NCBI RefSeq assembly: GCF_009618275.1
Contig: NZ_WIAD01000028.1
Location: 1-64,000, forward strand
Direction of reading: 5' to 3'
DNA: 64,000 bases
DNA from: Roseimaritima sediminicola
GTDB taxonomy: Bacteria; Planctomycetota; Planctomycetia; Pirellulales; Pirellulaceae
The translations under genes and the position numbers were made by a program. The notes beneath the pieces were generated by a model. That model saw only the letters and a list, made by a program, of their open reading frames with translations. It was not told where the DNA came from and ran no database searches. How positions within the stretch are numbered: position 1 is the stretch's first letter; each line of letters opens with the position of its first letter. Shown here in pieces: positions 32,209-40,829 of the stretch.

Positions 32209-33462
32209 ATGAAGGAAGAACGTAACGCGATCGTCATCGGCGGTGGATTGATCGGCCTGTGGAGTGCCTGGTACCTGATCGAGCAGGGCTGGCAGGTGAC
32301 GCTTCTCGAACGCGACCGCATCGGCAGCGGGGCCTCACACGGCAATTGCGGATACGTCAGCCCCAGCCATGTGATGCCGCTGTCGACGCCCGGCGTGGTC
32401 GCCAAGTCGCTGCCGATGGTCCTCAAAGGCAACGGCGCCCTATCCATTCCACCCCGCTTCGATCCGGGCCTCTGGAAATGGTTGTACCGGTTTTGGCGCG
32501 AGTGTACCGAAACCAAGGTCCAGCGGACGGCGATCGCGCGGCACGCTCTGCTGGCTTCGGCGATGCAGCTGTACCGCGAATTCCTGGCGGAGCATCCGGT
32601 GGACTGTGAGTGGCAGGACGAGGGCCTGCTGTTCGTCTGGAAATCCAAACGCGACTTCGCGGATTACGCGGCCACAGCCGAGCGACTGCAGCAGGATTTC
32701 GGACTGAATCTGAAAGCCTACGAAGGCGAAGCGGTGCGGGATCTGGAACCGGCCCTGCGAACCGGCATGGCCGGCGGATGGCACTTCCCCGACGACGCCC
32801 ACATCCGTCCCGATAAATTATTGACCCAGCTCCGCGGCCAACTGGAACAGCGCGGCTGTGTGATCCACGAACACACGCCGGTCGAACGCCTGCGGATCGA
32901 AGCCGGACGGCTGCAGGGGTTGGAGACGGGCGGCGGAGCGATGACGGCCGACCTGGTCGTGCTGGCCACCGGCGCCGAAGCCCCCCGGTTTGCCAGGCCG
33001 CTGGGGGCCCGCATTCCGATCCAGCCCGGCAAGGGTTATTCGTTCACGATGACGCCGCCGGCGGGGGCCCCGCGAATCCCGATGATCTTCGAAGAGAAAC
33101 ACGTGGCCGTGACGCCCATGAAGACGGCCTTCCGCGTCGGCTCGACCATGCAGTTCGTGGGCTACGACAAAACCCTCGACCAGCGCCGCCTGAACATGCT
33201 GCGGCAGTCGACGGTCGAACATCTCCAGACGCCGCTGCCCGAGCAGGTCGACGAACAGTGGTGCGGCTGGCGGCCGATGGTCTACGACGGTTTGCCCTGC
33301 ATCGATCGGGCTCCGGCGGCCAGTAACGTGATCGTCGCCGCCGGCAACGGCATGGTGGGATTGGCCAGCGGCACCGCGACCGGCAAATTGGTCGCGGAAC
33401 TGGCCAGCGAGGTCACGCCCCACATCGACCCGGCTCCCTACTCATTGTCGCGATTCCGCTAG
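32209..33462 (+). CDS. FAD-dependent D-amino-acid dehydrogenase (DadA-like)
   Basis: Predicted to oxidise a D-amino acid to its imino/keto acid with electrons passed to the membrane chain. The dinucleotide-binding motif is NAIVIGGGLIGLWSAWYL. The DAO-family features RIGSGASHGNCGYVSPSH and the C-terminal FAD site ASNVIVAAGNGMVGLASGTA are clear. The 417-residue length fits DadA. ATG 32209 directly precedes the Rossmann strand. The divergent DapA-like gene and downstream prolyl peptidase suggest D-hydroxyproline or D-proline as substrate, which is inference from neighbours. Confidence 0.87.
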   Translation: MKEERNAIVIGGGLIGLWSAWYLIEQGWQVTLLERDRIGSGASHGNCGYVSPSHVMPLSTPGVVAKSLPMVLKGNGALSIPPRFDPGLWKWLYRFWRECTETKVQRTAIARHALLASAMQLYREFLAEHPVDCEWQDEGLLFVWKSKRDFADYAATAERLQQDFGLNLKAYEGEAVRDLEPALRTGMAGGWHFPDDAHIRPDKLLTQLRGQLEQRGCVIHEHTPVERLRIEAGRLQGLETGGGAMTADLVVLATGAEAPRFARPLGARIPIQPGKGYSFTMTPPAGAPRIPMIFEEKHVAVTPMKTAFRVGSTMQFVGYDKTLDQRRLNMLRQSTVEHLQTPLPEQVDEQWCGWRPMVYDGLPCIDRAPAASNVIVAAGNGMVGLASGTATGKLVAELASEVTPHIDPAPYSLSRFR

Positions 33463-33550
33463 GATCCCGATTAAACTGTTTGGCTTCGGCGTGCGAATCG
33501 GGCTTCGCACGGTCTCCTCCTTCTGCTCCGCTCCCACGGTACCCTCTGGC

Positions 33551-35440
33551 ATGCCTCGCTGTGATCATCCGTTTCGTCATCGTCTCGCACTTCTCCTGCT
33601 GTGCCTGCCGGCGCCGGCGGCCCTGCCGGCGGCCCTGCCGGCGGCCCTGCCGGCGGCCGAACGGGCTGCCGAACGGGCGCGACCGCAGTTCGAAGACGGT
33701 CAGGCCCAGGTCGTCAAAGCCTTCGAGGATCCCGATTACTGGATCCGGCACGATCTGTGGGTGCAGACCGAGTTCGATTCCGACGACGACGGACGTCCCG
33801 ACCGCGTGCACGTGGCGGTCACTCGGCCGCGGCAAACCGAGACCGAAGGCCTGAAGCTGCCGGTGGTGTATGTGACCAGCCCCTACTTTGCCGGCGTCGG
33901 TTCGGGCGACAAAGCGTACTTCTGGGATCCCCAGCACGAACTGGGCGAGACGCCGCCGGAACACAAGAAAGATCCGCCGATCGAACGCAAGGGCTCGCGT
34001 CCGATCATCTCCAAAGGCCACACCGAGCAGTGGGTGCCGCGGGGCTACATCGTCGTGCACTCCTCGTCGCCCGGAACCGGACTCTCGCAGGGCTGCCCGA
34101 CGGTCGGTGGCAGCAACGAATCGCTGGCCCCCAAGGCCGTGATCGACTGGCTGTGCGGCCGCGCTGCCGGATACACCACGCCCGACGGCGACGAAACCGT
34201 GGCCGCGACCTGGAGCACCGGCAAGGTCGGGATGACGGGCACATCCTACAACGGCACCCTGCCTCTGGCGGCCGCCACCACCGGCGTCGAGGGACTGGAA
34301 GCGATCATTCCCATCGCCCCCAATACGTCGTATTACCATTACTACCGGTCCCATGGCCTGGTGCGTCATCCCGGCGGTTACCTGGGCGAAGATATCGACG
34401 TCCTGTACGACTTCATCCACAGCGGTAACCAGCAACGCAACGCCTTCTGCGACTGCACCGTGCGGGACACCGAAATGGCCCAAGGCATGGACCGCATCAC
34501 CGGCGACTACAACGATTTCTGGGCCGGCCGCGATTACCTGAATCAATTGGACAAAGTGTCGGCCGCGGTGCTGATGTCGCACGGCTTTAATGACTGGAAC
34601 GTGATGCCCGAGCACAGCAACCGGATCTCGCAGGCCCTCAAGGCGCGGGGCGTGCCGGTGCAGATCTATTACCACCAAGGCGGTCACGGTGGCCCGCCGC
34701 CGATGCGGATGATGAATCGCTGGTTCACTCGCTACCTGCACGGCGTGGAGAACGGTGTCGAACAAGATGCTCGCGCGTGGATCGTGCGCGAAGGCGACAA
34801 GAACGACGAACCGACGGCCTATCCGGATTACCCACACCCAGAAGCCGAAGCGGTCACGATGTACCTGGAGGGCGACGCCCCGCGGCGCGGCGCTCTGGTG
34901 CTCCAGCAGCCCGATGCGCAAGAGCCCGAAACGCTGGTCGACAACGTGTCGTTCGACGGAGCGGCGTTGGCTCGAGCCGAATGGACGCAACATCGTTTGA
35001 TGTTTGTCACGCCGACGCTGGCCCAGCCGCTGCATCTGTCGGGAACCGCGCGGCTGCGAATCCGCTTGGCCAGCAGCAAGCCGGCCGCCAACCTGTCGGT
35101 CTGGTTGGTCTCCTTACCCTGGAACGACAAGCAGGACGCCAAGATCACCGAGAACATCATCACCCGCGGCTGGGCCGATCCCCAGAACCACCGCTCGATC
35201 CGCGAGAGCGAGCCGCTGGAGCCGGGAGAGTTTGTCGAGCTGGCCTTTGACCTCCAGCCCGACGACCAGGTTTTGCCGGCCGGTCAGCAGATCGGATTGA
35301 TGATCTTCGCCAGCGACCGCGACTTTACGCTGTGGCCCGAGCCGGGCACGGAGCTGACCGTGGACCTGGACGCGACTCGGTTGCAGTTGCCCGTCGTCGG
35401 CGGCGGATCCGCCTACAAAGCCGCTCTGGGGGATGGTTGA
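33551..35440 (+). CDS. Exported X-prolyl dipeptidyl-peptidase / CocE-family hydrolase (S15)
   Basis: Serine hydrolase predicted to release X-Pro dipeptides outside the cytoplasm. A signal peptide (HRLALLLLCLPAPAALPA) is followed by the alpha/beta-hydrolase domain. The nucleophile is in VGMTGTSYNGTLPLAA, the Asp in HGFNDWNV and the His in YHQGGHGGPP. The C-terminal jelly-roll domain typical of S15 (LSGTARLRIRLASSKPAANL) completes it. ATG 33551 gives 629 residues. The signal peptide contains a 12-bp DNA tandem repeat coding for repeated A-L-P-A. The stop TGA is formed within a heptamer repeat. Confidence 0.9.
   Translation: MPRCDHPFRHRLALLLLCLPAPAALPAALPAALPAAERAAERARPQFEDGQAQVVKAFEDPDYWIRHDLWVQTEFDSDDDGRPDRVHVAVTRPRQTETEGLKLPVVYVTSPYFAGVGSGDKAYFWDPQHELGETPPEHKKDPPIERKGSRPIISKGHTEQWVPRGYIVVHSSSPGTGLSQGCPTVGGSNESLAPKAVIDWLCGRAAGYTTPDGDETVAATWSTGKVGMTGTSYNGTLPLAAATTGVEGLEAIIPIAPNTSYYHYYRSHGLVRHPGGYLGEDIDVLYDFIHSGNQQRNAFCDCTVRDTEMAQGMDRITGDYNDFWAGRDYLNQLDKVSAAVLMSHGFNDWNVMPEHSNRISQALKARGVPVQIYYHQGGHGGPPPMRMMNRWFTRYLHGVENGVEQDARAWIVREGDKNDEPTAYPDYPHPEAEAVTMYLEGDAPRRGALVLQQPDAQEPETLVDNVSFDGAALARAEWTQHRLMFVTPTLAQPLHLSGTARLRIRLASSKPAANLSVWLVSLPWNDKQDAKITENIITRGWADPQNHRSIRESEPLEPGEFVELAFDLQPDDQVLPAGQQIGLMIFASDRDFTLWPEPGTELTVDLDATRLQLPVVGGGSAYKAALGDG
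33613..33660 (+). repeat. 12-bp tandem repeat in the signal-peptide coding region
   Basis: About four copies of CCGGCGGCCCTG in a row encode the A-L-P-A repeats at the end of the S15 peptidase signal peptide. The unit length keeps frame, so copy changes would lengthen or shorten the signal peptide C-region. Confidence 0.85.
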
Positions 35441-35462
35441 TGGTTGATGGTTGATGGTTGTG
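35432..35462 (+). repeat. Heptamer tandem repeat spanning the S15 peptidase stop codon
   Basis: About four copies of ATGGTTG in tandem. The first junction creates the TGA stop of the peptidase (GAT GGT TGA). A related heptamer tract, (AACAACT)n, closes the other side of this repeat island at 36416-36558. Confidence 0.85.
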
Positions 35463-35490
35463 TCGTACTCGATTTGAGCTTCGAGATTTG

Positions 35491-36414
35491 CTGACTCCGG
35501 CGGAATTCATGTAGGGCTCGGCGCGGTCAAATGCAACATTTTCTCCCCTCTCCCCCGCGGCGCCGCGAGCGTCAGCGAGTGAAGCGGTGGTGGGAGAGGG
35601 GCCGGGGGTGAGGGGGCTCGGGTGCAACAGGATGACCGTTTGCGTACGCCTTTCCGATTCCCCCATCACAGCGAAAGTCGGAGGTGGTGCTGCTCTGCTG
35701 GTCCCCCTCACCCCCAACCCCTCTCCCCCGAATCCTGACTCGCTTAGGCTCGCCAGGCTTCGGGGGAGAGGGGAGTAAACGTCTTTTTTATAGAAGACAA
35801 CATTTTCTCCCCTCTCCCCCGCGGCGCCGCGAGCGTCAGCGAGTGAAGCAGTGGTGGGAGAGGGGCCGGGGGTGAGGGGGCTCGGGTGCAACAGAATGCC
35901 TGTTTGCGTACGCCTTTCCGGTTTCCGCACCGCATCGAGGTACGGCCAGGGTGCTGCTGCTCTGCTGGTCCCCCTCACCCCCAACCCCTCTCCCCCGAAT
36001 CCTGACTCGCTTAGGCTCGCCAGGCTTCGGGGGAGAGGGGAGTAAACGTCTTTTTATGCATAGATTCCGCTAGAGTCAGGGGATTGGAGATTTGCTGACT
36101 CGAGCGGAATCGATGGTTGGCTCGGCGCGATAGAAGGCAATGTTTTCTCCCCTCTCCCCCGCGGCGCCGCGAGCGTCAGCGAGTGAAGCAGTGGTGGGAG
36201 AGGGGCCGGGGGTGAGGGGGCTCGGGTGCAACGGAATGACCGTTTGCGTACGCCTTTCCGATTCCCGCACCGCATCGAAACACCGAAGTGGTGCTGCTCT
36301 GCTGGTCCCCCTCACCCCCAACCCCTCTCCCCCGAAGCCTGACTCGCTTAGGCTCGCCAGGCTTCGGGGGAGAGGGGAGTAAACGTTTTTTATGCATCGA
36401 TTCCGTTAGAGTCA
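35491..36414. repeat. Island of three composite repeat cores
   Basis: The 1.1-kb gap between the S15 peptidase and the QTMAN-like gene contains no gene. It holds three copies of the two-halved G-rich core (about 35539-35778, 35805-36046, 36145-36385). Inverted end units are at 35491-35515, 36056-36080, 36095-36120 and 36391-36414. The first two cores share one pair of ends and are joined by a short GTCTTTTTTATAGAAGAC link, itself an inverted repeat. The third has its own ends. Small ORFs inside are repeat translations. Confidence 0.9.
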
Positions 36415-36415
36415 A

Positions 36416-36558
36416 AAAAAACAACAACCAACAACCAACAACCAACAACCAACAACCAACAACTAACAACTAACAACTAACAACTAACAACTAACAACTA
36501 ACAACTAACAACTAACAACTAACAACTAACAACTAACAACTAACAACTAACAACCAAC
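36416..36558. repeat. Heptanucleotide tract (AACAACC/AACAACT)n
   Basis: About 19-20 units of seven bases. The first five or six are AACAACC, most of the rest are AACAACT, and the last returns to AACAACC. It runs into the 3' end of the minus-strand glycosyltransferase gene and encodes its last residues and TAG stop. Such a pure tract is prone to slippage, so copy number and perhaps the C-terminus will vary. Confidence 0.95.
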
Positions 36559-37682
36559 TCCGCCGCGTCGTCGAACTCGGCGGCTTGGTGCGACCAGTCG
36601 AGCCGAGCGGCGCGGCGGGCGGCGGCTTGCCGCAGCTGACGCAGCGCCTCGTCATCGGCCGCCAGACGCCGGATCGTCGCTTCCAGCTGGCCGGCACTGC
36701 CATCGTAAAACGCGGCCGCCCCGTGACCGTCCCCGTACAGCTCCGGATACGCCAAGTCCTCGGGCAGGATCGGCGCCGCGCCGGCTGCGGCGGCTTCCGC
36801 GATCGCGATGCCGAAGAATTCGTGAGCCGCCGTGGACACGACCACGTCCATCTCGCCGAGCCAGCTCTGGTACGCTTGGCGCGAAGCGGCGAACCCGCTG
36901 TGCAGGATGTGTGGGTGGCAGATTTCGTGCAGCTGATGGTAGCAATCTGGCATCTGACGAAAGGTTTCTCCCAGCAGGATCAAGCGAAAATCCTGGTCGG
37001 GCGGTCGCCGGCGCAGTCGCTCGATCGCTTCGACGAAGACTTCGGGACGCTTGTCGTGTTCCCATCGCGAGACCCAGCCGATGTTCAGCGGGGCTTTTGC
37101 TGTTAGAGCACGAGCCGCCACCGGCGGTTTCTGCCGGATCGTGATTCCGGGGTAGAGGCACCGGCTGCGAGCCGCGATTTGGTCCAGATCATCCAGATGG
37201 TCGTGGTCGGGCATCCGGCGAAGAATGCGTGAGGCAGCCGATAGAAAACTTTGGCGGTGGTACTGCGAATTGAACCACACCGCCTCGGCGGCAACGGCCG
37301 AGAGGAAGTTCGTGTAGCCGTAATGCAGGTCCGGCGTCTGGCCCGGCGACAGCGGATACGTCCACTGGTTTTCGTGAAAGTAGAGCACGGCGGGAAGATT
37401 GGCCCAGGGCGGGCCGACCAAGCCTTTCCAGGCGGCCAGGTCCAGCATATCCGAAGCAAAGATCAGGTCCGGCACCGGCATCGCTTCGGCTCGGCGGTGC
37501 GTTTGCTGGGCCAGCGTCAGGGCGGCGTGCCGCATCCGCCATTTCCAGTGCCGCCCCGGCAAACCGAGGACCGTGATCTGGTGTCGCGAGTTGTCCCGCC
37601 AGGCGCGGAGCATCGCCGCGTGGCTGCCCCCGTGAAAAGGTTCGATCGCCAGGATGTTTAAATGGGGCACAGGCAGGTTCAC
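36540..37682 (-). CDS. GTDC1/QTMAN-like glycosyltransferase (DUF3524), possible tRNA-queuosine mannosyltransferase
   Basis: GT4-type glycosyltransferase. The N-terminal DUF3524 domain matches vertebrate GTDC1 (tRNA-queuosine alpha-mannosyltransferase) at several points: ILAIEPFHGGSHAAMLRAW, HWKWRMRHAAL, VLYFHENQWTYPL and LHYGYTNFLSAVAAEAVWFN. The C-terminal GT domain has GWVSRWEHDKRPEVF and the HEFFGIAIAEAAAAGAAPI E-x7-E motif. At 380 residues it is complete. The last codons and TAG stop come from the heptamer tract. gluQ and tgt lie within 6 kb on either side, which supports a queuosine role; the sugar donor and target remain inferred. Confidence 0.85.
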   Translation of the reverse strand: MNLPVPHLNILAIEPFHGGSHAAMLRAWRDNSRHQITVLGLPGRHWKWRMRHAALTLAQQTHRRAEAMPVPDLIFASDMLDLAAWKGLVGPPWANLPAVLYFHENQWTYPLSPGQTPDLHYGYTNFLSAVAAEAVWFNSQYHRQSFLSAASRILRRMPDHDHLDDLDQIAARSRCLYPGITIRQKPPVAARALTAKAPLNIGWVSRWEHDKRPEVFVEAIERLRRRPPDQDFRLILLGETFRQMPDCYHQLHEICHPHILHSGFAASRQAYQSWLGEMDVVVSTAAHEFFGIAIAEAAAAGAAPILPEDLAYPELYGDGHGAAAFYDGSAGQLEATIRRLAADDEALRQLRQAAARRAARLDWSHQAAEFDDAAELVVSC

Positions 37683-37711
37683 GGCCGGGGCAGCCGATGC
37701 CGCTGGATCAG

Positions 37712-37748
37712 AAAAACGGCCGCGACGACCGTTTGGTCGCCGCGGCCG
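37712..37748 (-). terminator. Rho-independent terminator behind the DUF1080 gene
   Basis: On the minus strand, CGGCCGCGGCGACC, loop AAAC and GGTCGTCGCGGCCG form a 14-bp stem with one mismatch, followed by TTTTT. It lies 32 bp behind the DUF1080 stop and before the glycosyltransferase start, so the two genes are probably separate transcripts. Confidence 0.85.
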
Positions 37749-37779
37749 CGGAAGGCTCAGTCACGGTTGGACGCGAGGC

Positions 37780-39087
37780 TTACTTGTCCAGTGTTTTGAT
37801 CGACACGTTGCGAAACTGCACCGGGTCGCTGTGGCCGGCGAAGCCGAAGTGGCCTTCGGCCAGGTCTTTGCCGGGGTGGGCGCTATCGGCCATGTATTCG
37901 GTGATTTCCGACAGGTCGGTGTCGAGGATCACCGAACCGTTCAGTTCGACGCGGATCTTCGAACCGTCCACGGTGACCTCCTGGAAATTCCATTCGCCGA
38001 CCGGACGCAGGTAACCGCGAGCGGCGGCGGCCATGCCGTAGGCCGAGCCGTGGAATTGACGCGGATCCAGTTTGGCGTATTTGTCGGCCGTGTTATCCAG
38101 GACCTGCAATTCGGTCATGCCCTGGTAGGCCGGGTTGCCACTGCCGGGATAGCGGATGGCCAGGCCGTTGTTGCCGCCCGGAGGCAGCAGGAATTCCAGG
38201 CGCACTTTGAAGTCGCCGTAGGTTTCCTCGGTGTACAGGGTGCCGCCGTGGCCTTTGCGGCACTGGATCGCCCCGTCTTTGACTTCGTAATCGGCCACGG
38301 CACCGGCCCAACCGTCCAGCGACTTGCCATCAAAGATGGGCTGAAAACCGTCGTCGCTGTGGCTGGCCAGGATCTCGTTGGCCTCTTCGCTGCCGATGCG
38401 GCGGACCTTGACGTCCTTCCACTGGATTTCGCCGCCGTGGGTTTGTAATTGGATCGGGCCGGAGGCCAGCAGCGGCTGGGAGCGATCCCAGTAGTTGTGC
38501 ATCAGGGCGTGGTCGACGACCAATTGATCGTTCAGCCAGACGCTGGTACGCGCCCCGACCTGCACGATCCGCACGTCATTCCACTGGCCAAACGGTTTGT
38601 CCGCTTTGACCAGTGGGTCCTTGCCGGGCGCGCCGGGGGCGTTGTTCCAGAGGCCGCCGGAGCCTTTGTCGGCGCCGATCTTCCATTTGCCTTCGTCGGT
38701 CGTGTCCCAGATCTGCACCTGGGGCGTTCCTCGCAGGTAGATCCCGCTGTCGGCTCGGGGCACGGTTTTGTATTTCAGACGCAGTTCGACGTCGCCGTAG
38801 TCTTCGTTGGTGGTCAGGTACGCACCGTGACCATCATTGATGATGACGCCGTCTTCGATCTTCCAGTGCTTTTTGATTTCCTCGTTCCACTTGGCCTTCT
38901 GCTCCTCGCTCTGGTCGTCGTACTTGCGAGGGTCCAGGTTCGGCATGCCATGCCACTGGGACAGCAGGTCGTCGCCGCTGGAGAGCAGTTTGAAATCGGC
39001 GTCTTGGGGCTGGTCGGCGAAAGCCAGCGGAGCGGCCAACAGGGGCAGCAAAGCCAAGCCCAGCAGGCGATAAAGTTCGATGCGCAT
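37780..39087 (-). CDS. Exported protein with two DUF1080 (3-keto-disaccharide hydrolase-like) domains
   Basis: A periplasmic concanavalin-like protein of 435 residues. A signal peptide (LGLALLPLLAAPLAFA) precedes two DUF1080 domains. The first has DSGIYLRGTPQVQIWD and GPIQLQTHGGEIQWKDVKVR. The second has FQPIFDGKSLDGWAG, GNNGLAIRYPGSGN and EGHFGFAGHSDPVQFRNVSI. The family includes 3-keto-glycoside hydrolases and is strongly expanded in planctomycetes, often beside Gfo/Idh oxidoreductases. Catalytic activity is not certain. A terminator follows. Confidence 0.9.
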   Translation of the reverse strand: MRIELYRLLGLALLPLLAAPLAFADQPQDADFKLLSSGDDLLSQWHGMPNLDPRKYDDQSEEQKAKWNEEIKKHWKIEDGVIINDGHGAYLTTNEDYGDVELRLKYKTVPRADSGIYLRGTPQVQIWDTTDEGKWKIGADKGSGGLWNNAPGAPGKDPLVKADKPFGQWNDVRIVQVGARTSVWLNDQLVVDHALMHNYWDRSQPLLASGPIQLQTHGGEIQWKDVKVRRIGSEEANEILASHSDDGFQPIFDGKSLDGWAGAVADYEVKDGAIQCRKGHGGTLYTEETYGDFKVRLEFLLPPGGNNGLAIRYPGSGNPAYQGMTELQVLDNTADKYAKLDPRQFHGSAYGMAAAARGYLRPVGEWNFQEVTVDGSKIRVELNGSVILDTDLSEITEYMADSAHPGKDLAEGHFGFAGHSDPVQFRNVSIKTLDK

Positions 39088-39312
39088 CGTGAGGTGGGGT
39101 CCTACAAACAGGAAAGGAGGAAGGGAATCGAATCCGCACGGGCGACCGCGGCTCGGGACGGGCGACCGCCGGAGGGACGCCGCGTTGCGGTGCGGCCCTA
39201 TTATGCCTCAGGGAGGCCGCATTGGCATCCTGGCCGGGGATTTTTTCGGTCTCGGTTCCAGCCCCCGCGGGGGGCTGTGGAGACCGCTGTGCCATTTCCA
39301 GGGGCCCGGCTA

Positions 39313-39342
39313 TTGACGAAACCACCTCGGCCTTCGTATTCT
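39313..39342 (+). promoter_or_regulatory. Sigma70-type promoter for tRNA-Thr
   Basis: TTGACG at 39313-39318 and TATTCT at 39337-39342 with an 18-bp spacer. Initiation would be near 39349, about 19 nt before the tRNA. It may also serve the TPR/alpha-CTD gene downstream. Confidence 0.65.
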
Positions 39343-39367
39343 CTTGGACTCCCAGATGAGCGAATTC

Positions 39368-39441
39368 GCCAGCGTAGCTTCAATTGGCAGAGCATCGCAT
39401 TCGTAATGCGAGGGTTGTGGGTTCAAATCCCACCGCTGGCT
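39368..39441 (+). tRNA. tRNA-Thr (anticodon CGU)
   Basis: A 74-nt cloverleaf read by eye. Acceptor GCCAGCG pairs with CGCTGGC, and the D arm is GCTT/GAGC. The anticodon stem TCGCA/TGCGA has loop TTCGTAA, giving anticodon CGT (reads ACG). The T arm is GTGGG/CCCAC with TTCAAAT. The discriminator is T and CCA is not encoded. An ORF reading through it in the plus direction is an artefact. Confidence 0.95.
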
Positions 39442-39503
39442 CTCTTGTTTCTCCAGGCTGCAACGCTCTGCAGCCCCTACCGTCCCGCGGAGACACTCCC
39501 GTT

Positions 39504-40829
39504 ATGGCCGAAGCCGAAGTTGTCGATTTGAAGGAAGTGGTGCTGGCAAACACCTCTTTTGGTCCTCAGGAAATTTCGAACATTCGTTCGGCGATTGCTT
39601 CGGATTTCACGCATTTTGGCGAGCTGCGCGATGCCGTTGGCCAGATGGAGCAGGACGAAAATCGCAGTCCCGCCACGCAGACCAAACTGGGCGTCTGCCA
39701 GTTGTTGCTGGGCAAATTCAAGCAGGCTCGTGAGACCCTCAATAGCTCCGATGGCGGGGCCCTGGCCCAGTTCTATCTGGGACGCTGTGCCTTCGAGCTG
39801 GGGGAGTACACCGAGGCGATCTCGCAGTACGAAGCGGCTCAGAAAGCCGGCTACAGCGAAGACGATTGCAAGCTGGCGATCGCCGAAGCCAAGCGGTACA
39901 TGCGGGATTTGGACGGTTCCATGGCGATCCTGGACGATATGTTCGGGCCCATCGAGCAGACCGCCGAATATCAGTACCAGCGAGCGGCCACCGTGGCGGC
40001 GATCGGCGACAAGATGCCCGAAGCCATCAACCACTACGAACGTGCCCTGCAGATCGACGAGTCGCATGCCGGTGCCCTGTTCGGGTTGGCGTTGGAAAAC
40101 GATCGTCATGGCAACGACGACGAAGCGGTCGCCTTGTACGAACGAGCCGCGGCCGCGTTCCCCACCGGCGTTGGCGTGTTGATCAACCTCGGCACCATCT
40201 ACGAGGATCGCAACCAATTCGACCGCGCCCAGGTGTGCTACCGGCGGATCCTGGAATGTTACCCGGACCACCCCCGTGCCACGTTGTACATGAAGGACGC
40301 CTCGGCCCTGGGCAACGTCCTGTACGACGAGGAAACCCAGCGCCGAAACGATCGCCTGGCTCAGGTCCTGAACCTGCCGGTGGCGAACTTCGAGCTGTCG
40401 GTGCGAAGCCGCAACTGCCTGCAGAAAATGGGGATCGAGACCCTGGGCGACCTGACTCGCACGTCCGAAGGCGAGCTGTTGTCCAGCAAGAACTTTGGCG
40501 AGACCAGCCTGTACGAGATCCGCGAGATGCTCTCCAGCAAGGGCTTGTCGCTGGGGCAATTCGCACACGAGAAGAAATCGCCCGATCCGCCGATCGATAC
40601 CTCGCACATGTCGCCCGACGAACAGGCTCTGTTGGATCGACCGATCTCGGACCTGAACCTCTCGGTGCGGGCTCGCAAGTGCATGGTCCGGTTGGGCCTG
40701 AACACGATCGGGGAACTGGTTCGCAAGACCGGCGACGAGATGCTCGAGTGCAAGAACTTTGGCGTTACCAGTCTGACCGAAGTCCGCGAAAAGCTGGACG
40801 AACTGGGCCTGAAGCTTCGCGGTGACTGA
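39504..40829 (+). CDS. TPR protein with two RNA polymerase alpha-CTD-like domains
   Basis: Residues ~55-265 form tetratricopeptide repeats (for example [20 protein letters not shown] and [20 protein letters not shown]). Two domains resembling the RpoA C-terminal domain follow: 289-352 ([30 protein letters not shown]) and 378-441 ([30 protein letters not shown]). The arginine equivalent to E. coli Arg265, which contacts UP-element DNA, is kept in both (301, 389). The lysine equivalent to Lys298 is Thr in both. The protein may bind DNA or the transcription machinery; the function is unknown. It overlaps tgt by 8 bp, so the two are coupled. Confidence 0.88.
   Translation: MAEAEVVDLKEVVLANTSFGPQEISNIRSAIASDFTHFGELRDAVGQMEQDENRSPATQTKLGVCQLLLGKFKQARETLNSSDGGALAQFYLGRCAFELGEYTEAISQYEAAQKAGYSEDDCKLAIAEAKRYMRDLDGSMAILDDMFGPIEQTAEYQYQRAATVAAIGDKMPEAINHYERALQIDESHAGALFGLALENDRHGNDDEAVALYERAAAAFPTGVGVLINLGTIYEDRNQFDRAQVCYRRILECYPDHPRATLYMKDASALGNVLYDEETQRRNDRLAQVLNLPVANFELSVRSRNCLQKMGIETLGDLTRTSEGELLSSKNFGETSLYEIREMLSSKGLSLGQFAHEKKSPDPPIDTSHMSPDEQALLDRPISDLNLSVRARKCMVRLGLNTIGELVRKTGDEMLECKNFGVTSLTEVREKLDELGLKLRGD

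Noticed and set aside
39384-39503. N-terminal extension of the TPR/alpha-CTD protein through the tRNA
   Set aside because: The extension reads the tRNA-Thr sequence. The ATG at 39504 behind the tRNA is the sensible start.
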